Assembly (NCBI RefSeq): GCF_019711655.1
Contig: NZ_JAIGNU010000002.1
Location: 186,001 to 250,000 of the forward strand
Length of the DNA stretch: 64,000 bases
Direction: 5' to 3'
Source: Qipengyuania mesophila
GTDB lineage: Bacteria; Pseudomonadota; Alphaproteobacteria; Sphingomonadales; Sphingomonadaceae
Shown here: positions 26,718 to 35,173 of the stretch, one piece after another
Numbering within the stretch: position 1 is the stretch's first letter
Layout of the letters: every line of letters begins with the position of its first letter
Translations under genes and position numbers: made by a program
Notes under the pieces: model-generated
Told to the model about the DNA's origin: nothing
What the model saw: only the letters and a program-made list of their open reading frames with translations
Database searches by the model: none

Positions 26718-27870
26718 TGCTCAGCCCCTCGGGCATGCGACCGTAGATGCGGGCGCACTGGGTGATGGCATAGCGATCGGTCATGCCGGCGATGAAATCG
26801 GCGATGTGGCGGCTGCGCTGCGGCTCGGCCGCGGGCAGGCTGGCAAGCCAGTCGGCGGGCATGGCGGTGGGATCCCGATGATAGGCGGCGAACAGCTTCG
26901 CGATCACGTCGTGCGCGCGCTTGGCCGTGGCAAGCTGTTCCTCGTGATAGTAGAGCCGGTCGTACATGAAGCGCTTGAGCACGCGTTCCTGCTCGCGCAT
27001 CGTCGGCGAGAAACCGGCGAGCTGGCGTCCCGCGCCGCGCACTTCCTCGACGCTGCCGATGTCTTTGACCTGTTCGCGCGTGTGCGACAGCATGTCGTTG
27101 ACCATCAGTCCGATCTGGGTGCGGATCAGCTCGCGCAGCTGGCGGTCGCGCGGGGCATGCGGAAAGCGCCTTTCGACCGCGCGCCACTGGTCGGCGAGCC
27201 AGTCGAGCACCAGCAAATCGTCGAGATCGAGAAAGCCCGCGCGCAGGCCGTCGTCGATATCGTGATTGTCATAGGCGATGTCGTCGGCAAGCGCGGCGAC
27301 CTGCGCCTCGAGCGAGGGCCAGCTGTGAAGGTCGAGCGGGAACGCGTGGTCGATCTCGGCGAGCGCCCAGCTGGGCTCGGCGAGCGGACCGTTGTGCTTG
27401 GCCAGACCCTCGAGCGTTTCCCAGGTGAGGTTGAGCCCCTCGTGGTCGCAATAGGGGCTTTCGAGCCGCGCCAGCGTGCGCAGCCCCTGCGCATTGTGAT
27501 CGTAACCACCGGCCGCGGCCATGGCTTCTTCGAGCGCCTGCTCGCCGGCATGGCCGAAGGGCGGATGGCCGATGTCGTGTCCAAGGCACAGGGCCTCGGT
27601 CAGGTCCTCGTCGAGGCCCAGTTCGCGCGCGAGGACGCGGCCGATCTGGGCGACCTCGATGCTGTGCGTCAGCCGGGTGCGATAGTGGTCGCCGTCGGGC
27701 GAGACGAACACCTGCGTCTTCGAGCGCAGCCGGCGGAAGGAGATCGAATGGACGATGCGGTCGCGATCGCGCTGGAACTCGCTGCGCGGCCCGCGTGATC
27801 CTTCGCGTTCTTCGCCGAATTCGCGCCCGCGGCTCGCGGCAGGGTCGGAGGCGTAGGGAGCTCTGTTCAT
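26710..27870 (-). CDS. dgt: deoxyguanosinetriphosphate triphosphohydrolase-like protein
   Basis: The 386-residue HD-domain phosphohydrolase has metal ligands in RTRLTHSIEV, LGHDIGHPPFGHAGE and ADDIAYDNHDIDDGL. The N-terminal SEFQRDRDRIVHSISFRRL is the dNTPase signature. It removes triphosphate from dGTP or other dNTPs, controlling precursor pools. Length matches the type 2 subfamily, which differs from E. coli Dgt. It is the first gene of a three-gene minus-strand operon. The 133-base gap upstream holds the terminator of the subtilase gene. Confidence 0.93.
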   Translation of the reverse strand: MNRAPYASDPAASRGREFGEEREGSRGPRSEFQRDRDRIVHSISFRRLRSKTQVFVSPDGDHYRTRLTHSIEVAQIGRVLARELGLDEDLTEALCLGHDIGHPPFGHAGEQALEEAMAAAGGYDHNAQGLRTLARLESPYCDHEGLNLTWETLEGLAKHNGPLAEPSWALAEIDHAFPLDLHSWPSLEAQVAALADDIAYDNHDIDDGLRAGFLDLDDLLVLDWLADQWRAVERRFPHAPRDRQLRELIRTQIGLMVNDMLSHTREQVKDIGSVEEVRGAGRQLAGFSPTMREQERVLKRFMYDRLYYHEEQLATAKRAHDVIAKLFAAYHRDPTAMPADWLASLPAAEPQRSRHIADFIAGMTDRYAITQCARIYGRMPEGLSNV

Positions 27871-27942
27871 TGATGCGCGGGCTTAGAGTTCATGCCGCCC
27901 GCCGACAACGTGAACGAATAGCGAACCCAGCCGGTTTTCGGC

Positions 27943-27979
27943 CAAAAGAAAGGGCCGCACGCCCGATGACGTGCGGCCC
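27943..27979 (-). terminator. rho-independent terminator of the subtilase gene
   Basis: Read on the minus strand, GGGCCGCACG (27979-27970) pairs with CGTGCGGCCC (27961-27952) over an 8-base loop, followed by TTTCTTTTGG. It lies 24 bases after the subtilase stop and ends before dgt. Confidence 0.9.
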
Positions 27980-28003
27980 GATCGAGGTGCGACCCAACCG
28001 AGA

Positions 28004-29134
28004 TCAGTTGATGCCGATGGTGTCCGGATTTCCATCCGGATCCCCATTCACAGTGCCGCCGCTGCGGGGCGTGCCGAGCAGCAGCAGGCCGGCCATGTGC
28101 GGGCTGGCCATCGAGGTACCCGACAGCGTGGCGTAGCCGCCATTCTTGTAGGTCGAATAGATCGACGAGCCCGGCTCGGCGAAATCGACCGGCGGGTTGC
28201 CGTAGTTGGAGAAGCTCGACCAGTTGTCGCCCTGCGCGAACGAGCTGATCGTGTAGATATTGGCACCATTCGCCGAAGCGGGCGACTTGGTGTTGGCATC
28301 GGTCGACTCGTTGCCCGCGGCGAGCGCGAACTTCAGGCCTTTGCCTGCAGCGGCGATGACGGCATCGTTGAGCGCCTGGCTGAAACCGCCGCCGAGGCTC
28401 ATGTTGGCGACGTCGCCGGGCTGGAAGTTTGCACCGGCATAGTCGACCCCGGCGATCACGCCGCTGTTGGAGCCCGAACCGCGGCGGTCGAGGACCTTCA
28501 CCGGGATGATCTGCGCACCGGCGGCGACGCCGACTGTGCCGATGCCGTTGCCCTTGATGCCTGCGATCGTGCCCGCGACGTGACTGCCATGGCCGTTGTC
28601 GTCATCGGGCGTACTGGTGCGGGCGATGAAGGTCGCGCCTTCGGTCTGGTTCACGTTCAGGTCCGGGTGATCCATGTCGACACCGGTGTCGATGACCCAG
28701 GCGCGCCGCGTGACACCGGTCTGACCGCCGCCGACACGAGCAATGCCCCAAGGGGTCTGTTCGGGAGGCTGGGTCGTGCCGCCGCCGGGCTTGCCCTTCG
28801 CGCCGTCACCCGGCTTGGCAACGGTGGTCATCATCTGGTCCTGCTCGCAATAGGCGATGCGCGGGTTCTTCGCCTGCATGTTGGCGATGCCCTGTGCCGA
28901 CGCATTCACCGCAAAGCCGCGGATCGTGTTCTGGTATTCGAACTTGACCTGCCCGTTGGCTGTCTGAGCGGCGCGAGCCGCCTCGGCCTTGACGTTGCCC
29001 TTGGCGACGAGGCCGGGCTGGAAGATGCAAATATAGCTGTTTTCGATCTTCTGCGCCGAAGCAGGCGCAGCGATGCCTGCACCCGCGAGCGCAACAATGC
29101 TCGCGGCCGCAAGGCGACCCAGTTTCATGTTCAT
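28004..29134 (-). CDS. secreted subtilisin-like serine protease (S8)
   Basis: The 376-residue precursor has a signal peptide ending SAQ (about residue 28), then an inhibitor-I9-type propeptide (about 32-105), then the S8 domain with triad D149 (VIDTGVD), H182 (NGHGSHVAGT) and S341 (SGTSMASPH), and oxyanion N275 (AAGNES). A Gly/Pro-rich linker (about 108-125) joins pro- and catalytic domains. The domain stops soon after the catalytic Ser helix, ending DPDGNPDTIGIN. ATG 29134 fits an AGGGA site; ATG 29128 is possible. It probably acts outside the cell or in the periplasm. Confidence 0.92.
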   Translation of the reverse strand: MNMKLGRLAAASIVALAGAGIAAPASAQKIENSYICIFQPGLVAKGNVKAEAARAAQTANGQVKFEYQNTIRGFAVNASAQGIANMQAKNPRIAYCEQDQMMTTVAKPGDGAKGKPGGGTTQPPEQTPWGIARVGGGQTGVTRRAWVIDTGVDMDHPDLNVNQTEGATFIARTSTPDDDNGHGSHVAGTIAGIKGNGIGTVGVAAGAQIIPVKVLDRRGSGSNSGVIAGVDYAGANFQPGDVANMSLGGGFSQALNDAVIAAAGKGLKFALAAGNESTDANTKSPASANGANIYTISSFAQGDNWSSFSNYGNPPVDFAEPGSSIYSTYKNGGYATLSGTSMASPHMAGLLLLGTPRSGGTVNGDPDGNPDTIGIN

Positions 29135-29265
29135 AAGCCAGTCCCTTCCCTTGAGTGGGAAGGGCAGCATGCGGCGATCTACGCCAGCTTCAATCGGTGC
29201 ATGGTTAATTTGCACCGAATGCCCGGGACCTGTCGCCGAAATGTCGCATTCTTACAAGTTGGGTT

Positions 29266-29955
29266 TCAATCGAGTATCCATTCCGCCGCCGCGCGGCAGT
29301 GAATATCAGTCGAATCGAACACGGGCAGCACATTGGCATCGGTGTCGACCACCAGCTCGAGCTCGGTGCAGGCCAGCACGATCGCCTCGGCACCTTCCTT
29401 TTCCTTCATCGTGATGATGGTCTTGAGCGCGCGTTCGGCGCCGCGTGTGACGCGGCCGAGCATCAGCTCCTTGTAGATGATCCCGTCGACCATCTCGACG
29501 TCGTCGGGATTGGGCGGGAGCAGGTTCACGCCATGCGCGACCAGCCGCTGGCGATAGAAAGGCTCGGTCATCACGAACCGCGTGCCGAGCAGCGCGGCGC
29601 TCTTGCATTCGGCCTCTTCCATCGCCGTGCCGACGCTGTCCGCGATATGGAGCACGGGAATCGACACGGCCTCGGTCAGCCGCTCGTGAACCTTGTGCAT
29701 GGCGTTGGCGGCGATCACCAGACCTTCGGCCCCGGCGGTTTCGAGGCGGCGCGCGGAATCGACCAGCGTGGCGGCGATCGCGTCCCAGTCGTCGGCCTGC
29801 TTGGCCGCCGCGATGGGCGCATAGTCGAGGCTCTCGATGAGCAGCGGCGGGCTCGCCATCGGGGCTGCGCGCTTCTGCACGAATTTGTTGATCCGTTCGT
29901 AATAGGCGCGGGTCGAGATCCAGCTCATCCCCCCGATAATGCCGAGCTTGCGCAA
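29266..29955 (-). CDS. aspartate/glutamate racemase-family protein with altered first catalytic position
   Basis: The 229-residue Asp/Glu/hydantoin racemase fold has KLGIIGGMSW at the N-terminus and VLACTELEL (C196) as the second catalytic cysteine. The first site, usually C-N-T or T-N-T before M-H, reads AANAMH, with A83 at the Cys/Thr position and N84, M86, H87 kept. The two-base mechanism may thus be lost or changed. It starts at ATG 29955 and stands between the subtilase and the anchored hydrolase. Family sure; activity doubtful. Confidence 0.85.
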   Translation of the reverse strand: MRKLGIIGGMSWISTRAYYERINKFVQKRAAPMASPPLLIESLDYAPIAAAKQADDWDAIAATLVDSARRLETAGAEGLVIAANAMHKVHERLTEAVSIPVLHIADSVGTAMEEAECKSAALLGTRFVMTEPFYRQRLVAHGVNLLPPNPDDVEMVDGIIYKELMLGRVTRGAERALKTIITMKEKEGAEAIVLACTELELVVDTDANVLPVFDSTDIHCRAAAEWILD

Positions 29956-30033
29956 GCCTTGATCCCTCTTCTTCCGCCCTGTCGTCCAGTCGATCGCGGT
30001 TGGCCCGCGTATCAGTGGGTTGCAACGGCTGGG

Positions 30034-31014
30034 TTACGAGGCGGTTCCATCCACCGTGGTATCCTTCGAGGCAAGCACCTCGGAAAGCCAGACCTCGAGG
30101 TCGGTAACGCTGCGTTCGGGCGCCTCCTCCATCGGGATATGGCCGATGCCCGGATAGCTGGCGAGCGTCGCATTGGGCAGCTGGGCCATGTACCAGCGCG
30201 CCGCGTCGAACGGGATCAGCGCATCCTCCTCGCCCCACATGACCAGCGTCGGCACGTGGACCTTGGCAACGGCTTCGGCGGCGAAGCTCTTGCGCGGCGT
30301 CGAGAAACGCTTGCGCGTCGCCGCGCGATTGCCCGGGTAACGCGCCAGCTCCCAATAGCGATCGACCGCCTCGGGAGTGACCACCTGCTGGTTCGAAACG
30401 CTCTGCGAGAGGCTCTTGGCGACCAGCGAGCGCGGCAGGAGCTGGCTCATGGCATCGCCGATCACGGGCGAGCCGGCGAGCCGGAAGGCCAGGTTGCCGC
30501 TCCCTTCGCGCTCGATCGGTGCACCGCCCGCATCGACCAGCACCAGCCCGTCGAGCCTCTCGGGATGGGCGATGGCGTAGCCCATGGCGATCGCCCCGCC
30601 CATCGAGTTGCCGACCAGGGTGAAGCGGCCGACATTGAGCGCATCGGTCACCGCATCGATGTCCGAAATGAAGCCGTCGAGCTCATAATTCCCGTCGGGG
30701 GCCGGCCCGGTCAGTCCGTGCCCGCGCTGGTCGTAGCGGATCACGCGATAGTCGAGCTTCAGCTCGTCGACCCACTTTTGCCAGGTGTGCAGGTCGGAAT
30801 TCGAACCGTGGAGCAGGATGATGACCGGCGCATCGCGCGGTCCCTCGTCGCGGACATGGATGCGGCGGTCGCCGTCGATCGCGAGCATCCGCGAAGGCGG
30901 GGCGCCGTATTTGGCGTACATCGCATCGGGATCGGTATCGGGTACGCGCAGCACGAAGAACGCGACCACCAGCGCGAGCAGCAGCCCGCCGAGAATGCGC
31001 CAGAGCCATTTCAC
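30034..31014 (-). CDS. membrane-anchored alpha/beta hydrolase, last gene of beta-helix/cytochrome operon
   Basis: The 326-residue protein has an N-terminal hydrophobic anchor (about 3-24), oxyanion region LLHGSNSDLHTW, nucleophile elbow VGNSMGG (S137), acid in WGEEDALIPF and His in GIGHIPMEEAP. It thus belongs to the alpha/beta hydrolase group of esterases, lactonases and dehalogenases. GTG 31014 overlaps the stop of the diheme cytochrome gene as GTGA, so it is co-translated. The anchor or uncleaved signal places it on the periplasmic side, along with the two upstream products. Substrate unknown. Confidence 0.87.
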   Translation of the reverse strand: MKWLWRILGGLLLALVVAFFVLRVPDTDPDAMYAKYGAPPSRMLAIDGDRRIHVRDEGPRDAPVIILLHGSNSDLHTWQKWVDELKLDYRVIRYDQRGHGLTGPAPDGNYELDGFISDIDAVTDALNVGRFTLVGNSMGGAIAMGYAIAHPERLDGLVLVDAGGAPIEREGSGNLAFRLAGSPVIGDAMSQLLPRSLVAKSLSQSVSNQQVVTPEAVDRYWELARYPGNRAATRKRFSTPRKSFAAEAVAKVHVPTLVMWGEEDALIPFDAARWYMAQLPNATLASYPGIGHIPMEEAPERSVTDLEVWLSEVLASKDTTVDGTAS

Positions 31015-32012
31015 GGCGCCATCTCCTCGATCCAGCGGCGGACGATGTCGAGCCCTGCCTCGTCCACCGTGGCCTTGCCGAGTTCGGGCATGGCGACACC
31101 GGGTTCGGGGCTGCCCATGCGATAGGTCAGGATCGAGCTGTCGGGCGCGCCAGGGACGATATCGAACAGGTGCCCGCCGGCCCCGCGCCCGGCCGCGACG
31201 GGGCGCTTGCCGATGCCGACGGCGTCGGGCGATTGCTGCTCCCACCTGAGGTCCAGCCCGCTGTTCGAGGCGGTCGCGCCGGGGCGATGGCAATGCGCGC
31301 AATTGACATCGAGATAGCCGCGCGCGGCGGCGGTGAGATTGGCGCTGTCGCGATGCTCCCATACGGGCAGCTGGTCCGCATCGCGGGGCATCTCGTCGAT
31401 GTGGCCTGCCTCGACCATCGCGGCTAGCCATTCGTGCGACAGGTTGCGCGCCTTGGGGCCGATGGGGACCACCGCTCCGTCGAGCCCGTGGCATTCCTTG
31501 CACTGGTTCTTGTTCGGCACGCGGTAGCTGATCGCCTCGCCGCCGGGCGTGACGACAGGGACTCGTGCGCCCGCGATCGCCAGCTGCGCGTCGGTCTGTT
31601 CCTCGTTCCACAGATAGGGCAGCGCGAGCCAGCCGTCGGCACGGTGCAGCAGAACGCGCGTTTCGACCAGGCGGCGGTCCTCGCCCTCGCCGAAAGCGAA
31701 GGTCTTGATCAGCGCGCCACCGACTGGGATGTCGAGCAGGCCCTCGCCATCGGCCGCCATGGTTGTGCCATCGGGCAGGTAGACGAACCGCAGTTTCTCC
31801 GCCCCGTCCGAATAAAGTGGCGTGTTGAGCCTGTAGGGCGTCACTCGCGCATTGGGGATTTGCGCGGCAGGATCGGCGAAGAATCCGTAGGCCGACAGCG
31901 TTCGCGGCATTCCAGGATCCATGATCGCCGCATCGGTGTCGATACGCGGCGCGGTTGCCATCGCCGCCACCGCGCTCAGCAACGCGGCTCCGAAGATGGC
32001 CTTGCGGATCAT
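31011..32012 (-). CDS. exported diheme c-type cytochrome of the SO2930/HNE_0200 type (TIGR03806-like)
   Basis: The 333-residue protein has a signal peptide (MIRKAIFGAALL ... MATAP). Two haem-c motifs are visible: CKECH (171-175) and CAHCH (238-242), with the sequence RGYLDVNCAHCHRPG around the second. The N-terminal half (LSAYGFFADP, RVTPYRLNTPLYSDGAEK, LPDGTTM) matches my memory of the conserved family that regularly pairs with a parallel beta-helix protein (TIGR03805). Function of the pair is unknown. ATG 32012 overlaps the beta-helix stop as ATGA. It probably carries electrons in the periplasm. Confidence 0.85.
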   Translation of the reverse strand: MIRKAIFGAALLSAVAAMATAPRIDTDAAIMDPGMPRTLSAYGFFADPAAQIPNARVTPYRLNTPLYSDGAEKLRFVYLPDGTTMAADGEGLLDIPVGGALIKTFAFGEGEDRRLVETRVLLHRADGWLALPYLWNEEQTDAQLAIAGARVPVVTPGGEAISYRVPNKNQCKECHGLDGAVVPIGPKARNLSHEWLAAMVEAGHIDEMPRDADQLPVWEHRDSANLTAAARGYLDVNCAHCHRPGATASNSGLDLRWEQQSPDAVGIGKRPVAAGRGAGGHLFDIVPGAPDSSILTYRMGSPEPGVAMPELGKATVDEAGLDIVRRWIEEMAP

Positions 32013-33202
32013 CCGCCGAGCCTCTCGTCGAGCGCGGAAGGTGCACCGATGCCGCTGCGATCGAATTCGCCTGCAGGTGCGGAGACCGCCAGCGGGCCGG
32101 GTTGCGCCGCGTCGAGGCCCTTGCCCTGCTCGGTCAGGTTGAGGCTCCATCCAGAGGTCCCTTCGACCGCCGAAAGGCTGCCGAGCCCGTCCCACAGGAC
32201 CGGCGGGAGTTCGCCACCGAAGGCCGCGAGGAGCATCTCGGCCCCGTCGAGCTGCGGATCGTAGCCGCCCCCGTCATAGAGGTTGTCGCCCACCACCACA
32301 TCGCGAGGAAGCGGGTTGTAGCGTTCGTCGTCGAAGCCCTGCGTATAGGCGATCACCATCACCGGGGCAGTCGGGTTCTGCGCCAGGATATTGTTCTCGA
32401 TGAGCACCTTGTCGTTGGCCATCACGAGGATGCCCGTTCCGCGCCGCACGCCCGCGACGATATTGCCCGGGGGCGCGAAATTGGGCGTGTCGTTGGCCAC
32501 AACAAGGTTATTCGCGACGATGACGTTGCCGCCGCCCATCACCGGCAGCGCGGGCAGGTCGAACACCAAGATCCCGCCGGTGTTGCGCGTGGCGACATTG
32601 TGCTCGACGAGCGCGTTGCGGCTGTTCTCGATCTCGATCCCGGCGACATTCGCCTCTGCGATAGAATTGCGCACGGTGATGTGGTTCGACTGGCCGACAT
32701 AGATGCCCGCGTCGGAGGCGCCGGTGACCTTGGCCCCGTCGACGAGGACGCCGTCGCTCTCGACCGGATAAATGCCATAGGCGCCGTTTTCGGGGTGCGG
32801 CCCGCGCGTCCAGGTCACGCGGATACGGTGGTAGACGATATTGTCCGCGCCCTTGGACTTGATCCCGTCGCCCTTGGGGTTCTCGAGCGCGAAATCGCGC
32901 AGGGTGACATTGTCGCTCGTGACCAGCAGTCCCTCGCCCGATCCGGCCTGGGTGGTGAAATCGAGCACGGTGCCCTCCATCCCTGCCCCGCGCAGCGTCA
33001 CTCCGTCTACATCGAGACTGAGCCCGTCGGTGAGCTCGTAGCGCCCCGCCGCCAGCACGATCTCGTCGCCTGGCTCGGTAAGGATCAGCGCCTCTTGCAG
33101 GGCCTCCTGCGCATTCTCGCCCGGAGCGATATCATGCGTGGCGGCAATAGCGGGCGCGGCGGTGGCGAGCAGCGCGGCGGCAAGCGTCGGTCTGATGGTC
33201 AT
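32009..33202 (-). CDS. exported parallel beta-helix repeat protein (TIGR03805-like)
   Basis: The 397-residue protein has a signal peptide ending AIAATHD. From about residue 60 it shows successive right-handed beta-helix turns (DNVTLRDFALEN, NHITVRNSIAEANVAGIEIENS, RNALVEHNVATRNTGGILVF, KVLIENNIL) of the pectate-lyase/NosD kind. It is the first gene of a three-gene operon with the diheme cytochrome and anchored hydrolase; each junction overlaps by 4 bases. Catalytic residues of pectate lyases are not evident. It may bind a polysaccharide or act as a scaffold; function unknown. Confidence 0.85.
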   Translation of the reverse strand: MTIRPTLAAALLATAAPAIAATHDIAPGENAQEALQEALILTEPGDEIVLAAGRYELTDGLSLDVDGVTLRGAGMEGTVLDFTTQAGSGEGLLVTSDNVTLRDFALENPKGDGIKSKGADNIVYHRIRVTWTRGPHPENGAYGIYPVESDGVLVDGAKVTGASDAGIYVGQSNHITVRNSIAEANVAGIEIENSRNALVEHNVATRNTGGILVFDLPALPVMGGGNVIVANNLVVANDTPNFAPPGNIVAGVRRGTGILVMANDKVLIENNILAQNPTAPVMVIAYTQGFDDERYNPLPRDVVVGDNLYDGGGYDPQLDGAEMLLAAFGGELPPVLWDGLGSLSAVEGTSGWSLNLTEQGKGLDAAQPGPLAVSAPAGEFDRSGIGAPSALDERLGG

Positions 33203-33255
33203 GAGTCTCTCCCTTGCAACCTATTGTGCCGCAAGGGCGAATGATTGCAAGCGCG

Positions 33256-33600
33256 TCAGCGCTGCGAGAAGGCGCAGACAGCTGCCGAACCCGCCGCCAC
33301 TTCGAGCACTTCGGGATCGTCCACCCGGCGGACGCGCTCGAGGAACTCGGCGACGTTCAGCGGGATGTCCGCCTCGCCCTCTTCGGGTGCCAGCTTCATG
33401 AGCTTGCGGATCTGGTTCACCGACAGGCGTTCCGCCATCCGCCCGGCCATGCATTCGGCCATCGGCTGCGGCAGGCCGCGCGCGACCAATTCGGCCTGGA
33501 GCCGTTCTTCCACGCTCCCCTGCAGGCCGCCACCTACGGTCGCCCAGAGGAGCGCCCCGGCGACCGCCAGCAGGGCGAGCACGATCACAAGCCGTTTCAC
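33256..33600 (-). CDS. small anchored/exported protein of unknown function, last gene of pnt operon
   Basis: The 114-residue protein has an N-terminal hydrophobic segment (MKRLVIVLALLAVAGALLWA), anchor or signal, then a helical, acidic soluble part with two cysteines (C50 in AECMAG and C109 near the C-terminus) that could form a disulfide. GTG 33600 lies one base after the pntB stop, so it is likely co-transcribed with the transhydrogenase. I recognise no family; its position is the only clue. Confidence 0.7.
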   Translation of the reverse strand: MKRLVIVLALLAVAGALLWATVGGGLQGSVEERLQAELVARGLPQPMAECMAGRMAERLSVNQIRKLMKLAPEEGEADIPLNVAEFLERVRRVDDPEVLEVAAGSAAVCAFSQR

Positions 33601-33601
33601 G

Positions 33602-35173
33602 TCAGTCGAGCGCCTTCACGATTTCCTCGACCATCTTCTTCGCGTCGGACAGCAACATCATCGTCTGGTCCATGTAGAAAACATCGTTGTCGACCCCGGC
33701 ATAGCCCACGCCGCCCATGCTGCGCTTGATGAAGAAGACCTGCTTGGCCTTGTCGACGTCGAACACGGGCATGCCGTAGATCGGGCTGGACTTGTCGGTC
33801 TTGGCCGCCGGATTGACCACGTCGTTGGCGCCGATGATGAAGGCGACATCGGCTTGCGCGAATTCGGAATTGATGTCCTCGAGCTCGAAGACCTTGTCGT
33901 AATCGACGCTGGCCTCGGCGAGCAGCACGTTCATGTGCCCCGGCATGCGCCCCGCCACCGGGTGGATGGCGAATTTCACCTCGACGCCCTTGTCCTCGAG
34001 CACGTCGGCCATCTCGCGCAGCGCGTGCTGCGCCTGTGCCACCGCCATGCCGTAGCCGGGGATGATGATGACCTTCTCGGCCTGTTCGAGCATGAAAGCG
34101 GCATCCTCGGCGCTGCCCTGCTTGTAGGGGCGCTGCTCCTTCGCCTCGCCTCCGCCCGCGCTCTCGTCGGCGCCGAAGCCGCCCGCGATCACGCTGATGA
34201 AGCTGCGGTTCATCGCGCGGCACATGATGTAGCTGAGGATCGCGCCCGAAGAGCCGACCAGCGCTCCGGTGATGATCATCGCGGTATTGCCGAGCGTGAA
34301 GCCCATCGCCGCCGCGGCCCAGCCCGAATAGGAATTGAGCATCGAGACCACGACCGGCATGTCGGCCCCGCCGATGGGGATGATCAGCAGGAAGCCGATG
34401 AGGAAGGCGAGTACCGTCAGACCGATGATGAGCGGCATGGTCTCGGCAGGGCCGGCCATCGCGAAGAGAGCGGTCAGCACGACGATCGCGGCGAGCGTGC
34501 CGAGATTGATGACGTGGCGCGCGGGCAGCAGGATCGGCGAACCGCTCATCCGCCCCGACAGCTTGGCAAAGGCGATCACCGAACCCGAGAAGGTGATCGC
34601 CCCGATGGCGATACCGAGCCCCATCTCGACCTTGGAGACCGGTTCGATCCCGTCCGCACCGAGGATGCCGAAGGACCCGGGATTGAGATAGGCAGCCCAG
34701 CCGACCAGCACCGCGGCGAGGCCAACGAGGCTGTGGAAGGCCGCGACCAGCTCGGGCATCGAGGTCATCGCGATGCGGCGGGCGATCACGAAACCGACGA
34801 TGCCGCCAATGGCGATGGCCACGCCAATCTCGACGACGTTGGCAACCTCATGCGTAATCAGCGTCGTCACCACCGCGATCAGCATGCCGATCATGCCGAA
34901 GCGGTTGCCCGTCCGGCTCGTCGCGGGCGAGGACAGGCCGCGCAGCGCGAGGATGAAGAACACGCCGGCGGCGAGATAGGCGAGCGCGACCCAGGGGTTC
35001 ACGGGGGCGCCGGTCGAGGCCGAGGCCGGGGTTGCGAAGTAGGCAGCCACAAGAGCAAACGTCACCCCGAACTTGATCCGGGCCCGGTGCTTTTCTTCGG
35101 AAGCGGCGCTCGAAGGAAGCGCTGCCCCGGATCGATGTCCGGGGCGACGAAGGAGTGCAGTGAGCGCCCGCAT
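33602..35173 (-). CDS. pntB: NAD(P) transhydrogenase subunit beta, with repeat-encoded N-terminal segment
   Basis: The 523-residue protein has about nine membrane helices (domain II) followed by the NADP-binding domain III (IIIPGYGMAVAQAQ, KFAIHPVAGRMPGHMNVLLAEA, IGANDVVNPAAKTD, KRSMGGVGYAG). It couples proton entry to hydride transfer from NADH to NADP. ATG 35173 overlaps the preceding stop as TGATG, so the start is firm. Residues about 9-38 are encoded by a palindromic repeat (35060-35150). Removing it would leave a compact signal-like N-terminus (MRALTALL then ALVAAYFATPASA). An alternative GTG start just after the repeat cannot be excluded. Confidence 0.95.
   Translation of the reverse strand: MRALTALLRRPGHRSGAALPSSAASEEKHRARIKFGVTFALVAAYFATPASASTGAPVNPWVALAYLAAGVFFILALRGLSSPATSRTGNRFGMIGMLIAVVTTLITHEVANVVEIGVAIAIGGIVGFVIARRIAMTSMPELVAAFHSLVGLAAVLVGWAAYLNPGSFGILGADGIEPVSKVEMGLGIAIGAITFSGSVIAFAKLSGRMSGSPILLPARHVINLGTLAAIVVLTALFAMAGPAETMPLIIGLTVLAFLIGFLLIIPIGGADMPVVVSMLNSYSGWAAAAMGFTLGNTAMIITGALVGSSGAILSYIMCRAMNRSFISVIAGGFGADESAGGGEAKEQRPYKQGSAEDAAFMLEQAEKVIIIPGYGMAVAQAQHALREMADVLEDKGVEVKFAIHPVAGRMPGHMNVLLAEASVDYDKVFELEDINSEFAQADVAFIIGANDVVNPAAKTDKSSPIYGMPVFDVDKAKQVFFIKRSMGGVGYAGVDNDVFYMDQTMMLLSDAKKMVEEIVKALD
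35060..35150. repeat. palindromic repeat element inside pntB coding sequence
   Basis: Ends are imperfect inverted repeats: CGTCACCCCGAACTTGATCC at the left, and the reverse complement of the right end reads CGTCGCCCCGGACATCGATCC. A smaller inner stem, CTTCG/CGAAG, surrounds AAGCGGCGCT. This is the form of the common dispersed GATCCGGG palindromes in sphingomonad genomes (known to me from general experience, not searched). It lies within pntB codons 8-38 and remains open in frame on the minus strand. Confidence 0.8.

Noticed and set aside
31925-32046. Fusion of hydrolase, cytochrome and further upstream frame into one 670-codon protein
   Set aside because: The frame upstream of GTG 31014 is out of phase with the cytochrome and has no motif; overlaps show separate genes.
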